Shown: positions 11,950 through 22,201 of the stretch, piece by piece
Numbering within the stretch: position 1 is the first letter of the stretch
How the letters are laid out: the number at the start of each line of letters is the position of its first letter
Source of the DNA: an uncultured bacterium
Lineage (GTDB): Bacteria > Patescibacteriota > Gracilibacteria > Absconditabacterales > Absconditicoccaceae
Direction of reading: 5' to 3'
DNA: 64,000 bases
Assembly: GCA_946408385.1 (NCBI GenBank)
Contig: CAMJSB010000002.1
Location: forward strand, 1-64,000
The notes under the pieces: generated by a model
Databases searched by the model: none
Told to the model about the DNA's origin: nothing
Seen by the model: the letters and a program-made list of their open reading frames with translations, nothing else
Position numbers and translations under genes: made by a program

Positions 11950-13740
11950 TTATTCAGCCTTTTTTCTATTCTTTATATAGTTTTCTAAATAATTGAAAAT
12001 TTCTTTTTCGTTGTTTCTATCATTTATATCAGTAAGCACCCGATCAAAAGCCTGTTTTAGCAATTCTCAAACTAAATGAGATGGTTGAAGTTTGAAATGT
12101 TTCATCAATTTTTCTCCATCTATCACTAAATCCTTCATTTCAAATTGTCATTCAGAATTTTTGAGTTGATTTAATAATTCTTTGAGATAATAAGAATCTG
12201 TCAAATCAGAAGAATTCTGAAGCGGATTTTCTTGTCATAATCTATCAGCAATATTGATATCGAAAAGATTATTCACCATCTCATATCACTTTTCGCTATA
12301 TAATTTTCTGACTTTTTTAATCCAATTATTTGGATGAGAATTTAAAATTTCTCCAGGAGTATGATGTTCGTGAATATATCGTTCTATCGTTTCAATTTCT
12401 TTTTTGGAAAACCCAAGAGCTGAAAAATCCTCTTTCATCAAGACTGGTGAACTTTCACGATGATTTAATGGTCATGAAAAAATCATCTGTTTCTCTTCTT
12501 TAGTTTTTGCTCAGTCGTAAGCGGCATACTGTGCAACCTTTCACACATCATGATAAAGCATCGCAAGACGAACTAAATAATCAGAGTTCATTTCCTGAAT
12601 TGCTTTGAGTGAAAGCATTATATGTGTATAGACATCGAACGCATGATAACGAATTGGTTGGTCCACAAATTTAGTCTTTGCCAATGCTGGGAATAAAATT
12701 GGAAGCATTCCACTAGCATCCAGAAGTACTACAAAAGCAAACGGATTTCATTTTATAAATGGTTTACAAAGCTCTTCTTTGATACGTTCCTTAGCTACAT
12801 GAGCTAAAAGTGGAGTATTTTTTTTGATAGATTCCCAAGTCTCAGCAGAAAAATCAAAAAGCTGAACTTTATCTGGATTTCATTTCTCTGCTTTTTTGGA
12901 TTTATTTTTTTTATCTAATTGCAATAATTGATAATTACAAACATTCACAAGCCTGAGCCCACGAATCAAACGTAACGCATCTTCTCAGAAACGCTGATCA
13001 GGATTTCAAACCGTAGTCAACTTTCTATGAATCATAGATTCAATTCATCATGTAGAATCTATCACCACACGAAAAAGTTTTTCAGATTTTTTTTCTGTCT
13101 GGTTTCAAATTACATAACATTCATTTTGAGTTTCCACTAGATAACGGAAAGCATATTCATCAAAATGTGACTGAGGAAATACTTGCGAAATGAATTGTCA
13201 ATCTGTAAGAATGAGTAAATTTATATCTGAAAAATAGCAATATCACTGCGTTTTGAGAACTTTAAGTAAATCTGATTCTGACAAAATTTTCGAATTTTCT
13301 TTCACATAATCGAGTTCTTTCTTTGTCTTTTGTTCAACTGAAAAATAATACATTGCATTAATAGAAAAATCTCTCCTTTTTGCATCAAGCAAAATATCAT
13401 TACTCCAGTTAATTTCTCATGGATGACGAAAATCCTCATAATCTCATTCTGTCCTAAGTGGAGTAAGCTGATAACTACGCTCTTTCTCAGTGGAAGGAAT
13501 CAGCGTGATAGTTCAGAATTTATCAGTTTTGAAATGAGAAAGTCATTGCGTATTGATTTGAGCATCAAGCTCTTCTGGTTTTCATTCACATGTAAAATCT
13601 ATATCAAGTGGATCTTTACTAATTCAGAGTAATAAATCACGCACACATCATCATACCAAAAAAATATCAGAAATCTGAACTCTTTTCTGTAAAAACCTCT
13701 GATGATAATCCAAATGTTTTAGTAATGAAAAGTTTAGCAT
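11950..13740 (-). CDS. cca: CCA-adding enzyme / tRNA nucleotidyltransferase with HD domain
   Basis: A 596-residue protein that builds or repairs the tRNA 3' CCA end. The nucleotidyltransferase head shows IFLVGGCVRDLLLG then DPLDIDFTCEG with the metal-binding DxD. It is followed by an RNA-binding part with RFGEDALRLIRGLRL (family RxxEDxLRxLRAxRF). An HD phosphohydrolase domain is in the second half (LVRLAMLYHDVGK then LNHRESP, HEHH). A longer insert than usual separates the head from the GGIESMIHRKL-like segment. The HD domain would supply phosphatase or phosphodiesterase activity for tRNA repair. Confidence 0.92.
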
Positions 13741-13825
13741 GATGATATTTTTTCATAAACTCAACAATTAACAATAATTATTTATAAATAATTTAACTTT
13801 TTTTTCAATATAAAGGCCTCATCCC

Positions 13826-13990
13826 GTCATTCTGAGCAAAGCGAAGAATCTTGTACGCAAATCGTCATCTTGAGCGTAGCGAAAGATCCAAAACAAACAA
13901 GTAAGTTTTTCTAGATTCTTCGTCGTCATTTCATTCCTCCTCTGAATGACAATATCATACACAAAACATTTCTTTCATTCAGAATGACAA
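13826..13990. repeat. Dispersed inverted repeat (GTCATTCTGAG family), compound
   Basis: Two direct half-sites (GTCATTCTGAGC..GCGAAGAATCT and GTCATCTTGAGC..GCGAAAGATC) are followed by the inverted partner AGATTCTTCG..CTCTGAATGAC and a further TCAGAATGAC. This fills most of the 340-base gap between the cca and rpmE genes; no gene is seen in it. Confidence 0.88.
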
Positions 13991-14080
13991 ATTTATACCA
14001 TTTCTCTTGAATTATAAATGAAAATTTATATACTGAATAGTAACCACCACGAATATTTTATTCATTCAAATTATCTAGAT

Positions 14081-14317
14081 ATGAAAAAGTGAATTCACGC
14101 TCCTTACTACAATGATGTAGAGGTAAACTGTATCTGCGGAGCATCATTCAAAATAAATGCAACTGTTCCTGGACCAATCAAGGTAGAAACTTGCTATCAA
14201 TGTCATCCAGCTTTCAACGAAAACAAGGAAGTAAAGAAAGTAATTAAATGAAGAATGGAAAAATTCTTGGAAAAACAAGAAGCTATCAAAGCTGCTCAAG
14301 CAAAAAAATCTGCTTAA
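14081..14317 (+). CDS. rpmE: 50S ribosomal protein L31 (zinc-binding type)
   Basis: A 78-residue protein starting MKKGIHAPYYNDVEVNC, the standard L31 beginning. The zinc ligands CxC (NCICGASF) and CxxC (CYQCHPAF) are both present, so this is the C+ form. The third residue-block Gly is TGA. The Lys/Ala-rich C-terminal tail is somewhat longer than usual. Zinc-type L31 can serve as a zinc store in other bacteria; no regulator is visible here. Confidence 0.93.
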
Positions 14318-14361
14318 TAGTTTATGGTATTCCTTCCTTTTTTTACGAAAATTTAAGTGAA

Positions 14362-14408
14362 GGTATGCCTTGACTGTGGACAATCCACTATTTTATCAAG
14401 GCAAAATA
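14362..14408 (+). other. Nested hairpin between rpmE and the next gene
   Basis: GCCTTGA (14370-14376) can pair with TCAAGGC (14397-14403), and inside it GTGG/CCAC forms a second small stem. There is no T-run, so it is not a simple terminator; a processing or leader structure is possible. Confidence 0.4.
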
Positions 14409-14415
14409 ACTATCC

Positions 14416-15048
14416 ATGCTCAGACATTATTTACTAGGGAGATATATTGACCTAAAAGATACAGAGGACATTTTGGCTCATAGCCCTTTCATTTATGTGA
14501 GAGGAGTATTGGTCTATAGTGTCCTTATTTTTCTTGTTTACATAGGATATTCTATCGTACGAACTTATTATTCTCAAGAGATTTACATCAAACGAATCGC
14601 TGGAATTCTCTGACTTTTTATTTTTTTTAAATGGCTTCTAGGATTTTTAAATTTATATTTAGATTGTATTTTGATTAGTAAGGATGCTCTAACTGTATTT
14701 TTGCGAGATGGATTATTAGAATACAAAACTGAAGTGATTGACCGATGAAAAATTTCAGTAATATCACACAATCAAAATAGCCTACGAGATAAATTATTCG
14801 GAAAATGAGATATATTAATACAAATGTGAAATGAAATCGATTTTTCTTTCAATGATGTCAGTCATCCTAGAAAATCAGCATCAAAGCTCACATTAAACAA
14901 AAAGCAATACGAAGAAATTAAAAAGAAAAAAATTGAACAAGATCTCGAATGAGATCAGAGACAATTTGATATTTTGGTAGATGCATTATGAGAGGTAATT
15001 AGAGATTATATGGACAATAAGAATAATGAAGAAAAATATGAAGAATAA
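14416..15048 (+). CDS. Membrane protein with bacterial PH-like domain
   Basis: A 210-residue protein with two TM segments (residues about 32-53 and 67-88). The following segment, including LTVFLRDGLLEYKTEVIDRG and SLRDKLFGKGDILIQ, resembles the bPH_2 pleckstrin-like fold common in small membrane proteins. The C-terminal 60 residues are charged and helical. Function unknown. It lies between rpmE and corA on the same strand, 29 bases before corA. Confidence 0.55.
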
Positions 15049-15077
15049 CATTTATATATAACAAAACATCCAAAAAA

Positions 15078-16004
15078 ATGAAAGACGAACAAATAAAAAT
15101 CTGATGAATTACCTGGATTCATCTAGTAGATCCTGACAAAAAGCAAATCGATAAACTCGTAGATAAATACGATTTACACGAAATCATCGAACAGGATTTT
15201 TTGGATTTTACTACTCAGGACAAAATCGATACTTACGATGACTGTATCTTTATAGTTATGCGTTTCCCAAAATTTAATACGAGAACCAAAAAACATTTTG
15301 CAAATCACATGCATGCAATTTTGTGAAAAAATTTCATCATCACAGTTACTTCACACGTAACTAGTAATGTAGAAAAGATTCAGAATCAATATCGTAAAGA
15401 GGTCGCAGAAGCCGAAGATGATGAAAAATTCAAGCTATCTCCATACTATATCCTCTACATGATAATAGATGCTATGTATGACAAGGTTTTAACGTGAATG
15501 AATAAATTTTCACAAGACTTAGTAAAGATTGAAGATGCAGCTATGGATGCAAATTCTATCACACAAGAAACACTTTCAGAATTATTGATAAAAAAGAGAA
15601 GTGCTGTCTTGATGAAGCATATCATTAGCCCACATAGTGAAATTTTAACTGAATTACAAACTGCGACTATAAATTTCTATGAATGAGATTTGGATGTATA
15701 TTTCGAAGATTTGCTCTATAAAACTGATAAAATTCTATCTCTCGTATCCATTGCACATGAAAATACAGAAAGTCTATTCGATGTCTCAGATACCCTTACG
15801 ACTATTAGAACCAATAAAATAATTTCAATTCTGACTATATTCACAGTTTTACTAGGAATTTTAACCTGGATTAGCGGATTATATGGAATGAATGTAGATT
15901 TGCCTGCACAACATAGTATTTGAATTTTTTGGCGACTATTATGAGGAATGATATGCCTCACTATCGTAACCATGATTTACTTCAAATGGAAAAAGTGGTT
16001 CTAA
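15078..16004 (+). CDS. corA: CorA-family divalent metal ion transporter
   Basis: A 308-residue CorA-type magnesium/cobalt channel. The N-terminal cytoplasmic domain is followed by long stalk helices, then TM1 ending in the selectivity motif YGMN (GLYGMNVDLP), and TM2 with a short basic tail ending KWKKWF. The length, two C-terminal TM segments and GMN motif are diagnostic. Pentamers carry hydrated Mg2+ into the cell. Confidence 0.94.
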
Positions 16005-16031
16005 CAAGCCAATTTCAGGAAATATAGTTAT

Positions 16032-16124
16032 ACAAATACTACAAATTGCGATATTTATGTTATAGACAAAATTTGAAAAAACTTTTTAAAGACCAATTTA
16101 AGCTCATCAAAAAATATTAACTAA
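16032..16124 (+). pseudogene. 93-bp remnant of the C-terminus of a subtilase-like gene
   Basis: These 31 codons align without gaps to the last 31 codons of the subtilase-like gene at 26062-28344. Shared residues include DxYVIDKxGK, then T, LSxSK, and IN before TAA, about half identical, and many third-position changes are conservative. Nothing upstream (the end of corA) resembles the rest of that gene and I see no start. The relic sits just before a convergent head-repeat adhesin gene, as the intact copy does elsewhere in the window. Confidence 0.75.
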
Positions 16125-16136
16125 TTTTTAACCATA

Positions 16137-18695
16137 TTAAGAAGCCCATCAAGGATACTCTGGGTGCAAAAAACTTCGAGAGTATCGATTTTTACATCGA
16201 TTTTTAAGTTCACCATAATTAGCACACCTTGGAATTTCCAAACTACATATATTTACTTTTTGACAATTACAACAATATTTAAGATTATCAACAATATTAT
16301 TATCTACAACACAATTTCCCACACTATCTAAGACACATATCTTACTACAATCCATTCCAACATACATTCATTCTTGTGTACTTGGATGAAAATGTTCACA
16401 TCCCACATAACTCTGATTTCGATCTTGATAATAAGTATTATATTGCGTCCAACTTCAAACACACACTTTTTCACTTCATGTATATTCTCCACAAGTTAAA
16501 AATTCTCATGGCTCATAATCCCGTTGTCCGTCTGTACATTTCGAGATAATTTTTCATTGCGCACATCATTCATATTTATCGCATGAAGATGAAATATTAT
16601 ACGATACACATGTACCACCATTTTCCACCATTCCACTTGGACATCCCACACAAGATCATACACAAGTTCATATATACTCAACCCCATCTTCTGGAGCAAA
16701 AGTAGGCTCATATTGTGCATTTATTATCTCACACGATCTATTTGGCAATCATCAGGTACTAATCGATTCTCAAGTATTGATAGTATATGTTTTATTAAAC
16801 ACTTCTCAAACTCATATTCCACACCTCACTGTGATATCTAAAAGAAAAGGCAATGGCTCATTATCAGCAACTCTATATTTATTACTTCACATATAACAAA
16901 TTTTATACTTCTGTTCATTTTCACACTTACTACCATTCCATGTGTATCCATCTTTACATCTAAAACATCATTTCTTTACAGGTTCAGATATTCAATCTAT
17001 CTTACAATCCCATGTATATTTACCATTACTATATCATGTATTCGTAGCTGTAGCTGGAGATTCGCACTTATAAACTTCTGTTTCATTACAGAAAGATGTT
17101 ATTCGCTTACATCTACCAGAATCATAAAATCGATAATTAGAATCATCACATAAATATGCACATTTCTTTCAATTTGCCTCTGCAGCACTTGCATATAATT
17201 TTCTTTCTGTATTCGCTGTAAGTCAGTTATCACTTCATGCCACTAATGTTGCATTATCTGGCGCTAGTCACGTACACTGATATACTGGCTCTACACACTT
17301 ACCTCCGCTCCATATATAACCTGTATCACACTTATACAAACATGGTCATAATGTACCACCTGTATATGTCCATGATGTTGGTGTATATCCATACTGATAC
17401 GTACCTGCTCCTAATTTATATCCACTTCATATTGGCTTAGTTCATCCACAACTACTAGTTTTCGATACACAGCTAGTTCCATCCCATGTATAATTTTCTC
17501 TACATTTATATGAACATTCTTTATTAACATCATTATAATAATACGATCGAGACTTATTTGGTGGAGTCCATTCACCATTCTGCAAATTTTGTTTAAAATA
17601 TTCATTCACCGGTATTGTATTAGCTGGCAATATTCATGAACATTGCTTAATTCATCACGTTAAAGTTAATATAGGATCAGGAGACAAATCATAGCAATAT
17701 GGATAAACAACATTCATTATGCTACCTCCAGAATTATAGAATTTTCATTCTTTACATGTTACGGTCTGTGCGATATCTTCACACTTTTTTGCATAAGAAA
17801 CAGTATAAGCTGTCACTTTATCACCATTATGTAATATAGTTGTACCAAATTGACATCCTGAAAACACACCACACTTTAATTCACTACTACTACTTCTACC
17901 AAGTGTGTATACACTATCACCATCAGATGCCTTTATACATCCGTTTTCATTTACCCATACTCATCATGTTGTACTATCAAATTTTCCACTTCATAATTTT
18001 ACAGATCAATCAACCACCAAATAAACTCATGATACTGGTGTATTTGTTCCAATCAACATTCATCCACTAGCATTGATACGTGCAGAATTTTGTCAAGCAT
18101 ATCCATTCCAAGCGAAAGCTCCATCTTCTCATCTTGCCCCAGATCAAAGTGCTAAAGCATATTTTCATGCTCGATTTTTTATTCATCATAAAATTACACC
18201 ACCACTACTATTATTTCGACGTCATCATAAAATTACACCAAAAATATCAGTAATACTATTATTCCAACCTCCCGCTACAACTCAAATTTCAAGATAATTT
18301 GCAGCTCATCCACCGATTGCTCAATTCTCTGAACTTACATTATTATTCCTTCATCAAGCTATTCCTGCATTACTATTTTCAACAGAATTTCCAGATCATC
18401 CACCAATCGCTACCATTTCAACTCATTGTCTAGCTGAATTATTCTTTCAAACAATCAATCCATTAAGCAGATCTAAGCTAGATCATCAAGTATTTACTCT
18501 CATCCATGAGAATCATGTATCAAAATCCCCACTACCCAAAAACAGAGATCGCAAAGATATTGTATGGAGTTTTGAAATATCTGGCTCTGTATCTATAATA
18601 GTTTTTTCTCCAATAGTTACATTAATAATTCAAATTATCAAAAAAGTTGACAATAAAAATCATAATAGATAATTCCTTTTTGTTTTTATTTTCAT
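16137..18695 (-). CDS. Head-repeat (YadA-like) adhesin with Cys-rich C-terminal modules, copy 1
   Basis: An 852-residue exported protein with a signal peptide (MKIKTKRNYLLGFLLSTF, cleavage region near 30). Residues about 75-210 carry repeats of the form VAIGGGSGN, AGGRNNNVS, AIGGGAANY, VILGGRRNN, as in the left-handed beta-roll heads of trimeric adhesins, ending in a LALGSGA..GAFAWNG cap. The remaining 600 residues are Cys-rich modules such as CDTGYIWSGGKCVEPVYQC and CKDGYTWNGSKC. No C-terminal membrane anchor is visible, which differs from classical trimeric autotransporters. Part of the Cys-rich region is nearly identical in DNA to the paralogue at 29170-31101. Many glycines of the head repeats are TGA. 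Confidence 0.75.
16962..17336 (-). repeat. 375-bp block shared with 29269-29643
   Basis: The block matches 29269-29643 with one visible mismatch (16979-16981 region, ACAGG versus ACGGG). It is in the same reading frame in both adhesin genes and encodes the same Cys-rich modules, while the flanking sequence is unrelated or much more diverged. Confidence 0.93.
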
Positions 18696-18734
18696 AAGAC
18701 GAAACTTTAAAGAGTAAAATATTCCTCATTACTG

Positions 18735-18762
18735 ATTATATCCAAAAAAAAAATCCTGTCAA
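18735..18762 (-). promoter_or_regulatory. Sigma-70-type promoter of adhesin copy 1
   Basis: On the minus strand TTGACA (18757-18762) and TATAAT (18735-18740) are both perfect consensus, separated by 16 bases containing a T10 run. The start codon is about 40 bases downstream. The same arrangement precedes the paralogue at 29170-31101. Confidence 0.82.
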
Positions 18763-18790
18763 ATTTTGAAGGACTTTTTTTGATTTCTTA

Positions 18791-19183
18791 CGGTCATCCT
18801 AAGTGCAACGAAGTTTACACAGCTTGGCTGAGAATCTTAGGCACCTTACCGTCATCTTGAACTGTCATCCTGTGAATTTTTTGTCATCCTGAAGCGAAGT
18901 TTACTCAGCTTAGCTGAGGATCTTATGTATAAAACAAACACACAAGATTCTTTTCACCACGCTAGTTTACACCGTTAAACGGTGCGTGGCAAGTTTCGTT
19001 ATCACTCCATTCAGAATGACAATAGTGTGTCATCCTGTGAATTTTTTGTCATCCTGAGGCCCTCAGCCGAAGGATCTTAGGTGTAAAACGAACAAAAACA
19101 CACAAGATTCTTCATTCCGTTAACACTCCATTCAGAATGACAATAGTATGTCATGCTGAGTGCAACGAAGGATGTTAGGTGTC
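18791..19183. repeat. Cluster of GTCATCCTGAG-family inverted repeats
   Basis: Multiple copies and fragments are joined here: GTCATCCTAAG..GAATCTTAG, two TGTCATCCTGTGAATTTTT units, GTCATCCTGA..GAGGATCTTA, and ACACAAGATTCTT..TCAGAATGACAATA. At 18958-18996 is the sub-element CACGCTAGTTTACACCG/TTAAACGGTGCGTGGCAAG, which contains the palindrome CACCGTTAAACGGTG. Together with 19501-19620 it brackets a GIY-YIG nuclease gene. Confidence 0.88.
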
Positions 19184-19474
19184 TTACTTTCGTTCACTAC
19201 TCAAATCTATCCAATCTCTATTCTCTTCTTCTATTAGTTGTATTTTCCTTTCTCTCTTTCGTCATTTTATAATCTTTTCATATTCTATTGCCTCAGAAAT
19301 TGATGAAATTTCATAAAACCATACCAGTCTATGTATACAATACTTTTTTGTAAATCAATCAAATATTCATTGTTTATGTTGTAAAATTCTTTGTTCAAGA
19401 TTACTTGTTACTCAAGTATATAAAGCTCATCATTTTCTTGATGCTAATATATAAACATATCACTTTTTATTCAT
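19184..19474 (-). CDS. GIY-YIG nuclease superfamily protein (UPF0213/YhbQ-like)
   Basis: A 96-residue single-domain GIY-YIG protein. The start MNKKGYVYILASRKGGALYT contains the G-Y-V-Y-I-L form of the motif and the following TGVTSNLEQRILQHKQG supplies the Y-x-G-x-T and conserved Arg/His; the Glu of the third motif lies in SEAIEYEKIIKG. Length fits the stand-alone YhbQ/UPF0213 group, with possible roles in DNA repair or mobile-element biology. Several of the motif glycines are TGA. The gene lies between two arrays of dispersed inverted repeats. Confidence 0.83.
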
Positions 19475-19500
19475 ATTTCTATTTTTTATCATATAAAAAC

Positions 19501-19620
19501 ACAAAATTCTTCATTTCGTTATCACTCCATTCAGAATGACAGCAATATGTCATTCTGAGCGGGGCAAAGTTTACTCAGCTCTGCTGAAAATCTTAGGTGT
19601 AAAATCAACAAACACACAAA
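19501..19620. repeat. GTCATTCTGAG-family inverted repeat
   Basis: ACAAAATTCTTCATTTCG..TCAGAATGACA is followed by TGTCATTCTGAGC..GAAAATCTTAGGTGT, giving head-to-head copies of the family found throughout the window. Confidence 0.85.
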
Positions 19621-19650
19621 AATTTTCATTTCATTCACAGTAACAAAAAT

Positions 19651-21204
19651 CTACTCGCTATCCACAAACATACTTCTACTACGATACTGAACAGCCTCAG
19701 CCAAATTTTGCACAGAAATTTCAGGTTTATCTTGCATATCTGCAATAGTTCTAGCTAACTTGATTGTCCTATGAACTACTCTTCAGGAGAGATTTAATTT
19801 ATCAGCAGCACTTGAAAGGAAATCTCTACATTCACTACTGAGTGAAATCAGATTTTGAATATCTTTGGCTCACATATGTGCATTAGCAGAAAGTCATGTT
19901 CACTTGAAACGCTCCTGCTGAATTTCTCGTGCATGGATTACTTTCTGACGAATAGTGGCAGAATTTTCTGCCAAATTATTATCCAGTATTGTATCAATGT
20001 TTTCCCTAGGTACTTCCAAAATCACATCTATACGATCTAGTAGTGGTCATGAAATTTTGGACTGATAACGTTTAATATCCATGGGGGAACATGTACAAGC
20101 TTTATGTTTGTCTTTGTAATATCAGCATTTGCATGGATTCATTGAAGCGATAAACATAAAATTTGCAGGATATTCTACGCTTCATGCTACCCTCGAAATA
20201 TTTACCGAGCGATCTTCGAGTGGTTGACGCAAAACTTCCAAAGTTTCACGTGGAAATTCAGTCAATTCATCGAAGAATAAGATTCCCTTGTGTGCAAGTG
20301 AAACTTCTCACGGAGTGAGATGAGTTCATCATCAGACTATACTAAATCTCGAAGCCGTATGATGCACCTGACGAAACGGCCTCTGGGTGATTAGTGGTAA
20401 TTCTTTATTGAGTTTTCATACAACTGAATAAATCTGACTCACTTCTAATATCTCATCAAAAATGAGAGGTGGAAAAATACTTTTCATCGCCTTGGACATC
20501 ATAGTCTTTCCACTTCATGGAGCTCATACCATTAGCACATTGTGAAATCATGCCATAGCAATGGATAAAGCTCTCTTGGCAACGAGTTGTCATTTGATAT
20601 GCTCAAAATCTACCTCAAAAGTCTGATTTTCACTTAATGTAGATATATCTTTTCATCACTGAATACATTCTAGTTCCTTTCATTCACAGAAATAATTGAT
20701 TAGCTGTCCAAAATGCTGTAATGGATAAATCGTAATTCAAGGTACATATTCCAGTTCATATAAATTTTCCGCAGGAATAAAAAACTCCTTTCGTCATTTC
20801 TTTTTGGCAGAAAGGACCGAAGGGAGCAAACCATTTATTCTCTTGATACTACCATCTAATCAAAGCTCTCAGAAAAATAATGAATTTTGAACTTTTTCCT
20901 GATGATAAAGTTTTTCGGACCATACATGCAAAAGTAAAGCAAATGCCATAGGCACATCAAATCACGTTCAGATTTTTTTGGTATCTGATGGTGCTAAATT
21001 TAGTACGAATTTTCTCTTGGGCAAATCAATTCAACTATTACGAAATGTACCTCTAATACGTTCTTTGGACTCCTTGACTGTCATATCAGGAAGCCCAATT
21101 ATTTCAATAGTGGGGAGTGCCCTCACACTATCAGCCTCAATATATATTTCGTGTCATACCAATCCAATATTCGCGAATGTTTTTACAATTTCTACCATTA
21201 GCAT
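19651..21204 (-). CDS. comM: YifB/ComM family Mg-chelatase-like AAA+ ATPase
   Basis: A 517-residue protein with the normal YifB/ComM architecture: N-terminal domain ([20 protein letters not shown], then [13 protein letters not shown] and [11 protein letters not shown]), a Mg-chelatase AAA+ core with Walker [16 protein letters not shown], the [17 protein letters not shown] segment, Walker [14 protein letters not shown] and the zinc-type MNPCKCGYYKD motif, and a C-terminal lid ([17 protein letters not shown]). ComM is a helicase aiding branch migration of incoming DNA during natural transformation, so this supports DNA uptake in this organism. In-frame ATGs occur at 21204 and 21198; I chose the first. 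Confidence 0.92.
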
Positions 21205-21255
21205 ATTTCATAATAAAATAAATCCAAATTGTAATTCTGAGGTTTTACAGAAGGA

Positions 21256-21436
21256 TCCTATATGTCTCTTTGTCATCCTGAGTGAAACGAAGGATCCTAT
21301 GTGTCTCTCTGTCATCCTGAGTGAAACGAAGGATCCTATGTGTCTCTTTGTCATCCTGAGTGAAACTAAGGATCCAGGACAAACAATTTAGCTTCTCTGG
21401 ATTCTTCGGCTCATAAATGAGCCTCTGAATGACAGC
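21256..21436. repeat. Three tandem 39-bp direct repeats within the dispersed repeat family
   Basis: GTCATCCTGAGTGAAACGAAG followed by GATCC occurs at 21272, 21311 and 21350 with a 39-base period, then an inverted closing half (GGATTCTTCGG..CTCTGAATGAC) ends near 21435. A frame without stops runs through it only because the period is a multiple of three. The rest of the gap to 21647 is AT-rich with no gene seen. Confidence 0.9.
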
Positions 21437-21647
21437 CTTCACCCAAATCATTTACAGACGCACATTTAATTATAATCAGAATTATTCAAAAATCAAGTCA
21501 AAATTTGATATTATTCTTTTGTCAAAAATCAACTATACTTTGTCAAAAAATATTTATCCTAAAAATAATGTTGTCACTTGCATTTATAAATAAAAATCGT
21601 ATCCTGATTATTAATCTTTGAAAGATTTTTATATTTTTTGTAAAATC

Positions 21648-22160
21648 ATGGAAACTGGACAATTAGCACAAACAGCCATAGATATTTTAGAATGAAGCTG
21701 AGATATCACAGATGTAATCTGAAATCCATTCACATCCGCTGAATGATTTTTTAATACAATCCGAGATAGCTCTTTTCGATTTTGGACAGCACTAATAATA
21801 TTTTTATTATGGTTGGCCATATTAATCTGGACTATAAAAGATGCTAGCGCTCGTAGTTCATCATTCCGATTTCGATTGTTATCAGCTTTTTTGATTATAT
21901 GATTTACACCTGTAATCTGACTTTTACTATATATAGCTATCCGCCCACAGTGACGAAAATGGGACAAAACTCCATGGAGAGATACATTATATCAAACTAC
22001 ACAAGTCTGTGAAAATTGTGGAGAATTTAATCATATCGATAATCTATACTGTACAAAATGTGGAGAAGCTCTACACTCTACTTGTCATGAATGTCAAAAT
22101 AAATTTTCAAATTCATATTCATACTGTCCAAATTGTGGAGCTCCTCGCATAGAGGAATAA
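21648..22160 (+). CDS. Membrane protein with C-terminal double zinc ribbon
   Basis: A 170-residue protein. Two TM segments lie at about residues 43-63 and 72-97. The C-terminal 60 residues hold four CxxC pairs (CENCG, CTKCG, CHECQ, CPNCG), forming a double zinc ribbon of the kind common in small prokaryotic membrane proteins. No enzymatic motif is visible. It begins a run with the PilX-like gene 41 bases downstream. Confidence 0.68.
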
Positions 22161-22201
22161 TTAATAAAAATAAATTTTAACCTTATTGATCATATCAAAA
22201 T

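Noticed and set aside
21245-21451. Open frames on both strands in the repeat region (peptides with repeated FTQDD or LSETKDP)
   Set aside because: They are by-products of the 39-bp tandem repeat, whose period is a multiple of three.
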